From NCBI GenBank assembly GCA_963703855.1, contig CAVPFW010000015.1, positions 186,001-250,000 of the forward strand: a stretch of 64,000 nt of DNA, given 5' to 3'. A program made the translations under genes and the position numbers. Shown in pieces: positions 37,579-45,839 of this stretch. The DNA is from AP-15 sp963703855 (GTDB lineage Bacteria; Pseudomonadota; Alphaproteobacteria; ATCC43930; CGMCC-115725). The notes beneath the pieces were generated by a model. That model saw nothing but the letters and a program-made list of their open reading frames with translations. It was not told where the DNA came from and did no database searches. Within the stretch, counting starts at the first letter, position 1, and each line of letters begins with the position of its first letter.

Positions 37579-38403
37579 GCCCCGCTTCGGTTTCCGCGAT
37601 GCAGCCGCTGCCGCCGGTTTCGCACGCGCCGGCGCCGGCGCCCAATGCGCGCCAGAAGGTGCTGATCCGCAATGTCGACTTTTATTACGGCGCCTCGCAG
37701 GCACTGAAGAACATCAATCTCGCGCTCTACGACAAGAACGTGACCGCGTTTATCGGCCCATCCGGCTGCGGCAAGTCGACCTTGCTGCGGGTTTTGAACC
37801 GGATCTACGAGCTTTATCCCGGCCAGAGCGCCACCGGCGAAGTGCTGGTCGACGGCGAGAATATCTTGGCCCCAGGGCTCGACCTCAATCTGCTGCGGGC
37901 CAAGATCGGCATGGTCTTTCAAAAACCGACGCCGTTCCCGATGTCGATCCGCGACAACATCGCCTTCGGCATCCGCCTTTACGAGAAATTGCCGCAATCC
38001 GAGCTCGACGAGCGCATCGAATTCGGCGCTCCGCCGCGCCGCTCTGTGGGACGAGGTCAAGGACAAGCTGAAGCAGAGCGGGCTCAGCCTGTCGGGCGGC
38101 CAGCAGCAGCGGCTGTGCATCGCCCGGGCGATCGCGGTCAAGCCGGAGATCCTGCTGCTCGACGAGCCCGCCTCGGCACTTGACCCGATCTCGACCCAGC
38201 GCATCGAAGAGCTGATCGCCGAACTGAAATCCGACTACTGCATCGCCCTCGTCACCCACAACATGCAGCAGGCGGCACGCAGCTCGGACTACACCGCCTT
38301 CATGTATCTCGGCGTGCTGGTCGAGTTCGACGAGACCGAACGGATCTTCACCCACCCGAAGGAGCGTCGGACCGAAGACTACATCACCGGCCGCTTCGGC
38401 TAA
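37575..38403 (+). CDS. pstB: Phosphate ABC transporter ATP-binding protein PstB, one-base insertion
   Basis: About 275 residues after correction. Walker A FIGPSGCGKSTLL, the typical PstB block VLNRIYELYPGQSATGEVLV, Q-loop GMVFQKPTPFPMSIRDNIAF, signature LSGGQQQRLCIARAIAV, Walker B ILLLDEPASALDPIST and switch CIALVTHNMQQAARSSDYTA are all present, but in two frames. Removing one T from GAATTCGG at 38020-38025 turns the junction into LDERIESALRRAALWDEVKD, the normal sequence. The gene length (829 bp) is one above a multiple of three. pstB is required for phosphate uptake control, so a sequencing error is likeliest. The TAA stop at 38401 is part of the CTAAG end of the following repeat. Confidence 0.9.
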
Positions 38404-38833
38404 GTGCCCTTTCAAAATGAACGCAGTCATATCGAAAATTTTTTGTCATTCCGGCGAAAGGGCAGGGCTGTCCGGGGAAGTTGTGCCAGCAAGAAAAACT
38501 TGCATATGTCTCGAAGGAGACAATTGCAGATCGCCTTGCGCGGGCTTGTCCCGCGTATCCACGTCTTTGTTTCGGGCGGTCGAAGGCATGGACGCCCACG
38601 GATCAAGTCCGTGGGCTGAAGGCCCACGGGCCAAGCCCGGTCAAAGCGAGATAGGCGGGCCGCTTCCTTTCCTTTTGCCCCCGCAAAGATTTCCTCGGGC
38701 AGCCCTGCGCGAACCCACGGCCGCAAGGGCCCGAGCAATCACCCTGGACCCCCGCTTCCGCGGGGGCGACGATAATCTATTCAGTTCGCTCGCTTCGTAC
38801 TGGGCCAGTCCTTAGCCGCCGAGGATTTTACCG
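38404..38833. repeat. Repeat cluster inserted between pstB and phoU
   Basis: 430 bp without a gene. The left edge (TAAGTGCCCTTTCAAAATGA) and right edge (GTACTGGGCCAGTCCTTAG) are diverged versions of the inverted ends of the elements at 8195 and 40487. Inside are GTCATTCC-GGCGAAAGG, a module shared with 59428-59590 (CAATT, TCGCCTTGCG, GCGTATCCACGTCTT, GGATCAAGTCC) and the hairpin ACCCCCGCTTCCGCGGGGG-like sequence at 38749-38768. Confidence 0.65.
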
Positions 38834-39556
38834 ATGTCTTCAGAGCACATCATCAAGAGCTACGACGAGGAGCTGCGGCGGCTCAACAACACGATCACCG
38901 AGATGGGCGGGCTCGCCGAGAGCCAGCTCGCCGCGGCGATCGAGGCGGTGGTCGAGCGCGACAGCGAGCTCGCCGCAAACGTCGTCGAGGTCGACGCCAA
39001 GGTCGACCAGCTGCAGCGCGATCTCGACAATTTGGCATTGCGGCTGTTGGCGTTGCGCCAGCCGATGGCGCGCGATCTGCGCGAAATCTTTGCCGCGCTG
39101 AAGATCGCCAGCGATCTCGAGCGCATGTGCGACTATGCCGCCAACGTCGCCAAGCGCGCGATCGCGCTGAACCAGGCGCCGCCGGCGCAGCCGGTCTACG
39201 CATTGCCGCGGATGGCGCGCCTCGCCGAGCTCCTGGTCAAGGACGTGATCGACGCCTATGTCGCGCGCGACGCCGACAAGGCCTATTCGGTGTGGATGCG
39301 CGACGAGGAGCTCGACGAGATGTATGCGAGCCTATTCCGCGAGCTGTTGACCTACATGATGGAAGACCCGCGCAACATCAGCGCCTCCACCCACCTGTTG
39401 TTCATGGCCAAAAACATCGAGCGGATCGGCGACCACGCGACCAACATCGCCGAGGATCTCTATTATCTGGTGCACGGCACGCCGCTGACCCAGAAGCGGC
39501 CGAAAGGCGACAATTCGAGCATCGAAGTGCTGAAGCCGGGACGGGCCGAGCCGTGA
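38834..39556 (+). CDS. phoU: Phosphate transport system regulator PhoU
   Basis: 240-residue helical protein that links PstSCAB to PhoR and restrains the Pho response when phosphate is plentiful. Two three-helix repeats each carry the PhoU metal-binding motif: AALKIASDLERMCDYAANVA (about 86-105) and LLFMAKNIERIGDHATNIAE (about 188-207). HIIKSYDEELRRLNNTITEM is the normal N-terminus. It lies 430 bp after pstB because of inserted repeats, and its stop overlaps the phoB start. Confidence 0.95.
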   Translation: MSSEHIIKSYDEELRRLNNTITEMGGLAESQLAAAIEAVVERDSELAANVVEVDAKVDQLQRDLDNLALRLLALRQPMARDLREIFAALKIASDLERMCDYAANVAKRAIALNQAPPAQPVYALPRMARLAELLVKDVIDAYVARDADKAYSVWMRDEELDEMYASLFRELLTYMMEDPRNISASTHLLFMAKNIERIGDHATNIAEDLYYLVHGTPLTQKRPKGDNSSIEVLKPGRAEP

Positions 39557-40248
39557 CCAGGCCGCTCGTGCTGATCGTCGAGGACGAGGCGCCGCTCGTC
39601 ACCCTGCTGCGCTACAACCTCGAAAAGGAAGGGTTCGAGGTCGGCGAGGCCGGCGACGGCGAGGAGGCGCTGATCCGGATCGCCGAGCGCAAGCCCGACA
39701 TCGTGCTGCTCGACTGGATGCTGCCATTGGTCTCGGGGATCGAAGTGTGCCGCCAGATCCGGCGCTCGCCGCAGACCCGCACCCTGCCGGTGATCATGCT
39801 GACCGCGCGCGGCGAGGAAGCCGATCGGGTGCGTGGGCTCGACAGCGGCGCCGACGACTACATCGCCAAGCCGTTCAGCCTGCGCGAGCTGACCGCCCGC
39901 CTGCGCGCGGTGATCAGGCGCGCCCAGCCCAATGCCGCCGAGGAGTTGCTGCAATTCGACGAGGTGGCGATGGATCTCGCCGCGCATCGCGTGTCGCGGG
40001 CCGGCAAGCCCATCCATCTCGGCCCGACCGAGTTCCGCCTGCTGCGCCATCTGATGCAGCATCCGGGCCGGGTGTTCTCACGCGAGCAACTGCTCGACGC
40101 GGTCTGGGGCCACGACGTCTATGTCGAGGCGCGCACCGTCGACGTGCATATCCGCCGCCTGCGCAAGGCGTTGAACGCCGACGGCGGCCCCGATCTCGTG
40201 CGCACCGTCCGCTCCGCCGGCTACGCCCTTGATCGCGATGCGGATTAG
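39553..40248 (+). CDS. phoB: Phosphate regulon response regulator PhoB
   Basis: 231 residues. Receiver domain with acidic pocket (IVEDEAP), phosphoacceptor Asp54 in IVLLDWMLPLVSGIEV, Thr in VIMLTARGEEADRV and Lys106 in DDYIAKPFSLRELTARLRAV; then an OmpR/PhoB winged-helix domain (LGPTEFRLLRHLMQHPGRVF, YVEARTVDVHIRRLRKAL). It binds Pho boxes such as those at 34561. The GTG start overlaps the phoU stop (GTGA), so translation is coupled. The 3' end overlaps by four bases the convergent small gene at 40245. Confidence 0.95.
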   Translation: MTRPLVLIVEDEAPLVTLLRYNLEKEGFEVGEAGDGEEALIRIAERKPDIVLLDWMLPLVSGIEVCRQIRRSPQTRTLPVIMLTARGEEADRVRGLDSGADDYIAKPFSLRELTARLRAVIRRAQPNAAEELLQFDEVAMDLAAHRVSRAGKPIHLGPTEFRLLRHLMQHPGRVFSREQLLDAVWGHDVYVEARTVDVHIRRLRKALNADGGPDLVRTVRSAGYALDRDAD

Positions 40249-40472
40249 TTCGGCAGCGCGCCCGCCGCGGGCGCTGAAATCGTCGGGCTGGGACCGCCTC
40301 GGCTTATCGCCAAGCTCCCTGTATCCAACAGCGCGATCAGGCAGGAGGCATCGAGCACGGCAAGGCCGATCGCGACCACCATCAGAAATGGATTGATTTG
40401 GCCGGCCGCGCGGTCGATGCGGCGCAGCAGCGGTTCGCGGAAACGGTTGCGGCGCGGGAAAAGCTGCTGCAT
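40245..40472 (-). CDS. Small membrane protein of an undescribed INPFLM family, copy 1
   Basis: 75 residues: a basic N-terminus (MQQLFPRRNRFREPLLRRID), one membrane helix starting at INPFLMVVAIGLAVLDASCL and a Pro-rich tail ending PAAGALPN. It aligns along its whole length with the protein at 44685-44925 (shared RxDRxAGxINPFLMxVAIG and LIxL), which shows the frame is real. Function unknown; orientation Nin is expected from the basic N-terminus. AAGAAAGG lies before the ATG. It converges on phoB with a four-base overlap, and a MITE-like repeat begins 15 bp upstream of its start. Confidence 0.65.
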   Translation of the reverse strand: MQQLFPRRNRFREPLLRRIDRAAGQINPFLMVVAIGLAVLDASCLIALLDTGSLAISRGGPSPTISAPAAGALPN

Positions 40473-40486
40473 GGCGGCGGCGCCTT

Positions 40487-40683
40487 TCTTAGACCCTGAC
40501 TCGAAATGATCCCATTGAAATCATTAGCTTATTGTCATTCCCGCGAAAGCGGGAACCCAGGGACCCCAAGCGTACAGCGATTGCCCCCTGTTCAAGCCAG
40601 GGGCAGGCTCTGGACCCCCGCTTCCGCGGGGGCGACGACGACCTACTAAGATCGATCGCTTCATTTCGGGTCAGACACTTAGA
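40487..40683. repeat. MITE-like repeat with inverted ends, copy 2
   Basis: 197 bp. Left end TCTTAGACCCTGACTCGAAA, right end (reverse complement) TCTAAGTGTCTGACCCGAAA. Internal hairpins TTCCCGCGAAAGCGGGAA and CCCCCGCTTCCGCGGGGG. The whole matches the reverse complement of 8195-8390. It has no coding capacity, so a non-autonomous element moved by a transposase elsewhere is the simplest reading. Confidence 0.75.
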
Positions 40684-40769
40684 CCCAAGCAACACGAAAG
40701 TGCTTCGCCAAGGATGCGGTCTGGCGCTCGCGACGGGCCGAGCGGCGGCACCGCGGCGGTTGCGACCGT

Positions 40770-42176
40770 TCAGGCGAGCTCCGGAAGCGCTTCAGTGAAG
40801 GTTTCGAGATTGCCCACGGTCTCTCTGCCGAGCGCGAACGGAATGCAGGCGCCGATCAGGACCATGACGATCATCGTGCCAAAGAAGATCGTCGGCGAGG
40901 CGGTATGCGACACCATCACGAAGGGCACGATCACGCCAGCGAAGATGCGGGCGAACGACTTGCCGAAAAAGTGCCCGCGTCCGCGCAGCGCCGTCGGAAA
41001 CTGCTCGGAAAGGTACATCCGTACCGCCGGAAAGCATGACAAGGTGGTGAACCCGGTGATCAGCGCTCCGGCGCTGAACACGATGGTCGCGGCGGAGCCC
41101 GCACGATGCGCCACCACCATCAGCAGCAGGCCGGGTATCGACAGCAGGAACGCACCGGTGATCGTCCACCGCCGGCCGATGATCTCCATGATGAAGCCGT
41201 TGAACAGCTTGCCCGGGATGCTGGCCGCGAACACCAGCGAGCTCAACCCGAAGCTCAAGGCGACGGCTGCCCCCTGACTGACCAGCGCCTTGGGCAGCAG
41301 GATGGCGATCAGGTAATAAACGGTGCCGCCGCACAAGCCGCACAGAATACCGGTCGCGGTCCAGCGGAGCTGACCAGGGGCAAACAACTTCCAGAAGGGC
41401 GGCAACTGCTCCTTCGCTTGTCGGTGGCCGATCCCCAGCTCGGCAACCCTCATCGGCGCCACCCGGCCGCCGCAGCGCCTGACGATCAGGTTCACGTTGT
41501 CGACCGCCTCCTGCACCCGGCCCCTGCGCAGCAGCCAGCGCGGGCTTTCCGGGATCAGAAAATAGATCAGCACCGGGGCGATGAACAAGGTGACCCCGCC
41601 CGGCAACCCGATGAGCTGGAAGCCCCTCGGGTGATCGGCCAGGACAAAGCCGACAAAGGGCAAAAGCGTGAATGCCATGGCGAGCATGGTTTCGTAGATC
41701 GCGGCGTAGGTGCGCCGGTGCTGCGCAGGCATCAGCTCGGCGGCGATCGGAAACGGCGCGGAGATCGTAAAGCCGAGAAAGAAGCCGGTGATCAGGCGCA
41801 GGATGAACAACTGCTCGAAACTGTGCACCAGCAGGATCAAGAGGGTGCACAGGGTGCTGAGTATGACGCCGACCTGCATCACGCTCAGGCGGCTGACGCG
41901 GTCGGACATCGCCGCCGCCGCGAAGCCGCCGATGACAACGAGGAAAGTGGGCCAGGTGGCCAGCGCGCGAACCGCATCGGGGCTCATATGCAGCGGCGCT
42001 CTGGCGAGCACCAGCAGCGAGCCGGTCAGTGCCAAGTCGTAGCCTTCGATAAAGCCGACGAACCCGAGCACCAGGATTATGACCACGTGGTAGGTGCTGA
42101 ACGGGACGCTGTCGAGCTTGCGCCCGAGCACGTGGCTGGCAGGGGCCACCCTGATGCCGATTGGATCGGCTGTCAT
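40770..42176 (-). CDS. MFS transporter, metabolite:H+ symporter / sugar-porter-like
   Basis: 468 residues with about 12 membrane segments. Family signatures: FVGFIEGYDLALTGSLLVLA (helix 1), AAAMSDRVSRLSVMQVGVIL (loop 2-3 motif), FILRLITGFFLGFTISAPFP (helix 4), PAQHRRTYAAIYETMLAMAF and YFLIPESPRWLLRRGRVQEA (PESPRWL after helix 6). It should import a small organic acid or aromatic compound; the substrate is not predictable. ATG 42176 follows GGGAGGAAACGCG. A perfect inverted repeat lies about 130 bp upstream (42303-42333). Confidence 0.87.
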   Translation of the reverse strand: MTADPIGIRVAPASHVLGRKLDSVPFSTYHVVIILVLGFVGFIEGYDLALTGSLLVLARAPLHMSPDAVRALATWPTFLVVIGGFAAAAMSDRVSRLSVMQVGVILSTLCTLLILLVHSFEQLFILRLITGFFLGFTISAPFPIAAELMPAQHRRTYAAIYETMLAMAFTLLPFVGFVLADHPRGFQLIGLPGGVTLFIAPVLIYFLIPESPRWLLRRGRVQEAVDNVNLIVRRCGGRVAPMRVAELGIGHRQAKEQLPPFWKLFAPGQLRWTATGILCGLCGGTVYYLIAILLPKALVSQGAAVALSFGLSSLVFAASIPGKLFNGFIMEIIGRRWTITGAFLLSIPGLLLMVVAHRAGSAATIVFSAGALITGFTTLSCFPAVRMYLSEQFPTALRGRGHFFGKSFARIFAGVIVPFVMVSHTASPTIFFGTMIVMVLIGACIPFALGRETVGNLETFTEALPELA

Positions 42177-42302
42177 CGCGTTTCCTCCCTTTCCGGCCGC
42201 CCGCCGGCCCCTGCAGTCTTCCGCCGGTGCTCGGTCGCCATTCTCGGCTGGTGGTATGGCGCGGGCCGGACCAGGACTTAAGATCGGCGCCGGCGCGGCT
42301 GT

Positions 42303-42333
42303 CTTTGATCTGGATGAATAATCCAGATCAAAG
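42303..42333. promoter_or_regulatory. Perfect 13-bp inverted repeat, FNR/FixK-like operator candidate
   Basis: CTTTGATCTGGAT-GAATA-ATCCAGATCAAAG. Each arm contains TTGATCTGGAT, close to half of the TTGAT-N4-ATCAA box bound by FNR/FixK-type regulators; TTGATCTGGATGAA differs from that box at one base. It lies between the MFS gene start (42176) and the methyltransferase remnant at 42605, in a 428-bp gap with no other feature seen. A stem-loop terminator is less likely since no gene ends here. Confidence 0.45.
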
Positions 42334-42604
42334 GGACGCTGGGTGAGGCAGGCCGCGCGGCGCCGCTGCCTCGGCGCCCCAATGCTTTGTCGCCTCGGGT
42401 CGCATCGACCGCGTTCGTCAGGGCGACGATTTCTATTCGTCCGCGTCCGAGCCCGCTGTGGTTTCGATCGATGGCGATTTTGATCGGGCGGTCGGTCTGA
42501 CGCCGCCCGTGCGGTCTCGATCGCACTTTCAACATCTGGCCCTCGCAAAACTGTAACACACCAAGGATAGAAGAGGCCCGGGGAAGACTATAGCGGGGGA
42601 TGGC

Positions 42605-42865
42605 GTGGCCGCAGACGCGAGCGTTTTTTTCGCTCTTTGGGTGCATGACTCTTTGCGGATCGCCGCTGTCGATCCCGGCAGGCAGCGCCTTGCCGATGCA
42701 ATTGCCGCCGCGGTCGATTTGTCGCGACCGGATCCGGCCCTCGAATTGGGCGCAGGCACGGTCGGCCTGACGCTCGCCCCGATTCGCGGCGGCTGTCCGG
42801 CCGAGCGTATGATCGCTCTTGAGCGCGAGCCAGAACTTGCCGCGATACGATCAGTCCGCGCCTGA
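42605..42865 (+). pseudogene. Truncated PmtA-like phospholipid N-methyltransferase remnant
   Basis: 86 codons from a GTG. The sequence SLRIAAVDPGRQRLADAIAA, LELGAGTVGLTLAPI and CPAERMIALEREPELAAI resembles the N-terminal third of PmtA/rRNA-dimethylase-type methyltransferases (SAM motif I expected as LELGPGTG, here LELGAGTV). The frame then ends at SVRA and no downstream part exists before the next gene at 42887, so about 110 residues are missing. Probably a deletion derivative. Confidence 0.55.
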
Positions 42866-42886
42866 GCTCGAACGCGGGCGGGCGGC

Positions 42887-43723
42887 ATGAGCCGGACCCT
42901 GCGAATCGACCGCTATCGCACGATCTGGATCTCGGACGTACATCTCGGCACCCGCGGCTGCAAGGCCGAGGTTCTGCTCGATTTCCTGCGCCGCAACGAT
43001 GCTGCCACGATCTACCTGGTCGGCGACATCATCGACGGCTGGCGCCTGAAGAAATCCTGGTACTGGCCACAGGCGCACAACGACGTCGTCCAAAAGCTGC
43101 TGCGCATGGTGCGCAAAGGCACCCGGGCGATCTATGTCCCCGGCAATCATGACGAATGGCTGCGCGACTACACTAGGCTGCAGTTCGGGGGGGTCGAGGT
43201 CGTCGAGGAGGCGATCCACGTCACCGCCGACGGCCGGCGCCTGCTGGTCATGCACGGCGACGCGTTCGATGCGGTCGTCACTCACGCCCGCTGGCTGGCC
43301 TTGCTCGGCGACGGCGCCTACACGGTCACCTTGTGGCTCAACCGTCACTTCAACACCGTGCGTCGCCGGCTCGGCTACCCCTACTGGTCGCTATCCGCCT
43401 ACCTCAAGCATCGGGTCAAGAACGCCATGCAATATATTGGTTCGTTTGGCGATTCCGTATGTGGTGAAGCGCGCCGCCGCGGGCTGGACGGGGTCGTCTG
43501 CGGCCATATCCACCACGCCGAGATCCGCGACCTCGGCGGAGTGCTCTATTGCAACAGCGGCGATTGGGTCGAGAGCTGCACCGCTCTCGTCGAGCATTTC
43601 GACGGCCGGCTCGAGCTCGTTCGCTGGCTCGGCCGCCGGGTGTTCGATCCGCTCGAGATCGAGCCCGCTCGCGGGCTGGAGCAGGATGAGGATGCGCTGG
43701 CGACGGCCGGCGCACAGCCATGA
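42887..43723 (+). CDS. UDP-2,3-diacylglucosamine diphosphatase-like metallophosphoesterase
   Basis: 278-residue calcineurin-like phosphoesterase. Metal motifs: WISDVHLGTRGCK (Asp17, His19), YLVGDIIDGW, YVPGNHDEWLRDY, LLVMHGDAFDAVV and GVVCGHIHHAEIRD. WYWPQAHNDVVQKLLRMVRK and WLNRHFNTVRRRLGYPYWSL are typical of the LpxH-like family in alphaproteobacteria, which may act in lipid A synthesis or on other UDP-lipids; true LpxH activity is not proven for this group. Translationally coupled to the glycosyltransferase that follows (ATGA overlap). Confidence 0.85.
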   Translation: MSRTLRIDRYRTIWISDVHLGTRGCKAEVLLDFLRRNDAATIYLVGDIIDGWRLKKSWYWPQAHNDVVQKLLRMVRKGTRAIYVPGNHDEWLRDYTRLQFGGVEVVEEAIHVTADGRRLLVMHGDAFDAVVTHARWLALLGDGAYTVTLWLNRHFNTVRRRLGYPYWSLSAYLKHRVKNAMQYIGSFGDSVCGEARRRGLDGVVCGHIHHAEIRDLGGVLYCNSGDWVESCTALVEHFDGRLELVRWLGRRVFDPLEIEPARGLEQDEDALATAGAQP

Positions 43724-44583
43724 CAATCGGCCCCCGGGGATCGTCGGGCACAGCGGCCGGAGCAGAGATGTCCGAAATGTTGATCAGCTTTGTCGTGCCG
43801 GCCTACAACGAAGAAGCGCTGATCGCATCGTGTCTTCACGCGATCGTCGCTGAGATCGCGCGAGCCCGATGCCGGGCGGAAATCATCGTCGTCAACAACA
43901 ACAGCACCGATCGCACCCGCGAGATCGCATCGTCGATCGCGGGAGTTGCCGTGGTCGACGAGCCCCAGCGCGGGCTGGTCCAGGCCCGGCGGGCGGGATG
44001 CCTCGCCGCCAGCGGCCGGCTGATCGCCAATATCGATGCCGATACGATCCTGCCGCAGGGCTGGCTCGATAAGGTGCTCGCCGAATTCGAGCGCGTGCCC
44101 GGGCTGGTCGCGCTGAGCGGCCCGTTCGTCCACTATGACATGTCGAGAACGGTGCAAGTCATCGTCGCCGGGTTCTATCGGGTGGCGTTCGTGACTTATC
44201 TCATGGTTCGGTTCGTCTTCCGCGCCGGATCGATGATGCAGGGCGGCAACTTCGTCGTCGCGAAGAGCGCCCTCGCCGCCGCCGACGCGTTCAATTCCGA
44301 TTTCAGCTTTTACGGTGAGGACACAGAGCTCGCGCGCCGGTTGAGCAAGGTGGGCGCGGTAAAATTCTCCTTCGCCCTGCCCGCGTTCTCGTCGGGACGG
44401 CGGCTCGCCGCCGAAGGGCTGTTTCGGGTCGCATTCCAATACAGCGTGAACTATTTGTGGACGGTTCTGTTCAAACACCCGTTCACCTTGACCTGGCTCG
44501 ACTTCCGCCATCCCACCGATATGGGCGGCGCCGGAACCCTCGCCTCGGCAACCCCGGTGCATGTCGAGCCGCCCGAGCCTTAA
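43720..44583 (+). CDS. Glycosyltransferase family 2
   Basis: 287 residues. The GT-A domain begins at SFVVPAYNEEALIASCLHAI; other blocks are EIIVVNNNSTDRTREIAS, GLVQARRAGCLAASGRLIAN and the metal-binding IDADTILPQGWLDKV. FSFYGEDTELARRLSKVG carries the ED acceptor-site motif. C-terminal hydrophobic stretches (VNYLWTVLFKHPF) suggest membrane association. ATG 43720 overlaps the stop of the phosphoesterase gene; MSEMLISF at 43768 is an alternative start. The pair probably modifies a lipid or cell-envelope glycan. Confidence 0.85.
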   Translation: MTIGPRGSSGTAAGAEMSEMLISFVVPAYNEEALIASCLHAIVAEIARARCRAEIIVVNNNSTDRTREIASSIAGVAVVDEPQRGLVQARRAGCLAASGRLIANIDADTILPQGWLDKVLAEFERVPGLVALSGPFVHYDMSRTVQVIVAGFYRVAFVTYLMVRFVFRAGSMMQGGNFVVAKSALAAADAFNSDFSFYGEDTELARRLSKVGAVKFSFALPAFSSGRRLAAEGLFRVAFQYSVNYLWTVLFKHPFTLTWLDFRHPTDMGGAGTLASATPVHVEPPEP

Positions 44584-44595
44584 CCGCACAGCCGC

Positions 44596-44647
44596 GGCAC
44601 AAAGCTTGTCCTCGGACCGCGCGGAGCGCGGGTCCGTGGGCCGGGCC
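44596..44647 (-). repeat. Intergenic palindromic repeat, family 2 copy
   Basis: Reverse complement of the element at 28747-28806: GGCACAAAGCTTGTCCTCGG, a CGCGGAGCGCG loop, GGTCCGTGGGCCGGGCC. It lies just after the glycosyltransferase stop and could form a stable stem in the transcript. Confidence 0.55.
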
Positions 44648-44684
44648 TGATGGTTTGAGTGAATTTTGTGTCTGCATCTGAGCG

Positions 44685-44925
44685 CTACCTCGGCGGGATC
44701 GGGTTGGCGACGCCGTCGACCGGCCGTGCCGCCGGCGCGTCCGGGCTCATCCGGGTAATGGGCAGGTTTTTCGAGTTCTATCAAGTTGATCAGGGCCGCG
44801 ACGTTGAGAATGACGAGCCCGATCGCGACCATCATCAGGAACGGGTTGATACTGCCGGCCAAACGGTCGAGGCGATTGATCGCCCGCTCCAATGAACCCG
44901 GGTCTTGGCGAAAAATCCGTCGCAT
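44685..44925 (-). CDS. Small membrane protein of an undescribed INPFLM family, copy 2 (homopolymer frameshift)
   Basis: About 80 residues once one base is corrected in the A5 run at 44767-44771. N-terminus MRRIFRQDPGSLERAINRLD, membrane helix from INPFLMMVAIGLVILNVAAL to LINLIELE, then LPITRMSPDAPAARPVDGVA and PIPPR before TAG. The corrected tail parallels LAISRGGPSPTISAPAAG of copy 1 at 40245, which supports the correction; uncorrected, the frame runs on for hundreds of codons. GGAGG precedes the ATG. It is downstream of the decayed MFS gene on the same strand. Function unknown. Confidence 0.6.
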
Positions 44926-45067
44926 GCCGGCGTCCTCCAGGCCCCTTTTATCGGATTTCGCGTGGCCGCCCTGCGTCGATCGGAAGATACCGGATGCCCG
45001 GCGCGCGGCTTTTCTCCAGGGCAATGATCCGGAGCAATGATCGGGAAACCGAACCCGGCCGGGGCGC

Positions 45068-45650
45068 TCAGGTCGGCAATGCCGAGCGGCGGCCGGCAGC
45101 CTCCGAACCGTCGCGGTTGACCAGCGCGCTGTCGATGTCCTCGATCGACCGTCGCAAAACGCCCCAGCACCGCCCCCAAGGTGAAGCCCAGCGGCAGGCA
45201 CGAGGTCACCAGCCCGCCGACCCAGCCGCGCTTCGACGCCGGCACGTATTCCTGCACCAAGGTCGTATCGACGGCGAACAGCCCCGAAACGCCAAACCCG
45301 ACAAAGAACCGAAAGACCGTCAGAAACACCCAGTCCCGGTCCGGGGTCAGCGCCATGATCCCGGTGGCGATCGAGAAATTGAGCGCGGTGCCGATGAACG
45401 CCTTGCGACGGCCGATCTTGTCGGCCATCCAGCCCCAGAAGAAGGCCCCGGGGACCGCGCCGACCCCCGCTGCCAGCAGGATCAGCGCCGATTGCCCATA
45501 GGTCAGGTTCCAGTCGTGGACGATGAACGCCAGCACGTAGCCGATCAGGAAGTAGTCGAAGAAATCGAGCATGTCGCCGAGGATCGCGGCGATCATGATC
45601 TTTCATTGATTTGCCGTCAGCCGAGTTTGCGTCTCCAGACGCTCCAGCAT
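45068..45650 (-). pseudogene. Decayed MFS transporter with early stop and large internal deletion
   Basis: From ATG 45650 the frame reads MLERLETQTRLTANQ, then TGA at 45605-45603 where the family has Trp (NQWKI), then KIMIAAILGDMLDFFDYFLI, WGWMADKIGRRKAFIGTAL, FVGFGVSGLFAVDTTLVQEY and LPLGFTLGAVLG, that is, membrane helices 1 to 6. There the sequence jumps, in another frame, to RRSIEDIDSALVNRDGSEAA and GRRSALPT with a stop at 45068-45070, which looks like an MFS C-terminal tail. Helices 7-12 are gone. A TGG to TGA change could be one error, but the missing half is not, so this is a true pseudogene. Confidence 0.75.
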
Positions 45651-45839
45651 GCCATCCCTCCGGTCCGCTGCTTTTTTATGTTTTGCTGGATTTATGTTGT
45701 TCCGGCGCCACGCCGCCGAGATCGGATCAGCGCCCCTCGGCATCGAAGATTAGCGGCGGGGCACGGATGGCGGCATTGCCGTGGCCGTATGATCCAGGTT
45801 AAGGCCGGCCGGAGCGGTGCGCGCTAACCGAGCGGGGAT

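Noticed and set aside
43546..45606. Long minus-strand frame spanning from the MFS remnant to the phosphoesterase gene
   Set aside because: It joins parts of unrelated loci. Only the INPFLM segment is real, and it has its own start at 44925 and, after correction, its own stop at 44685.
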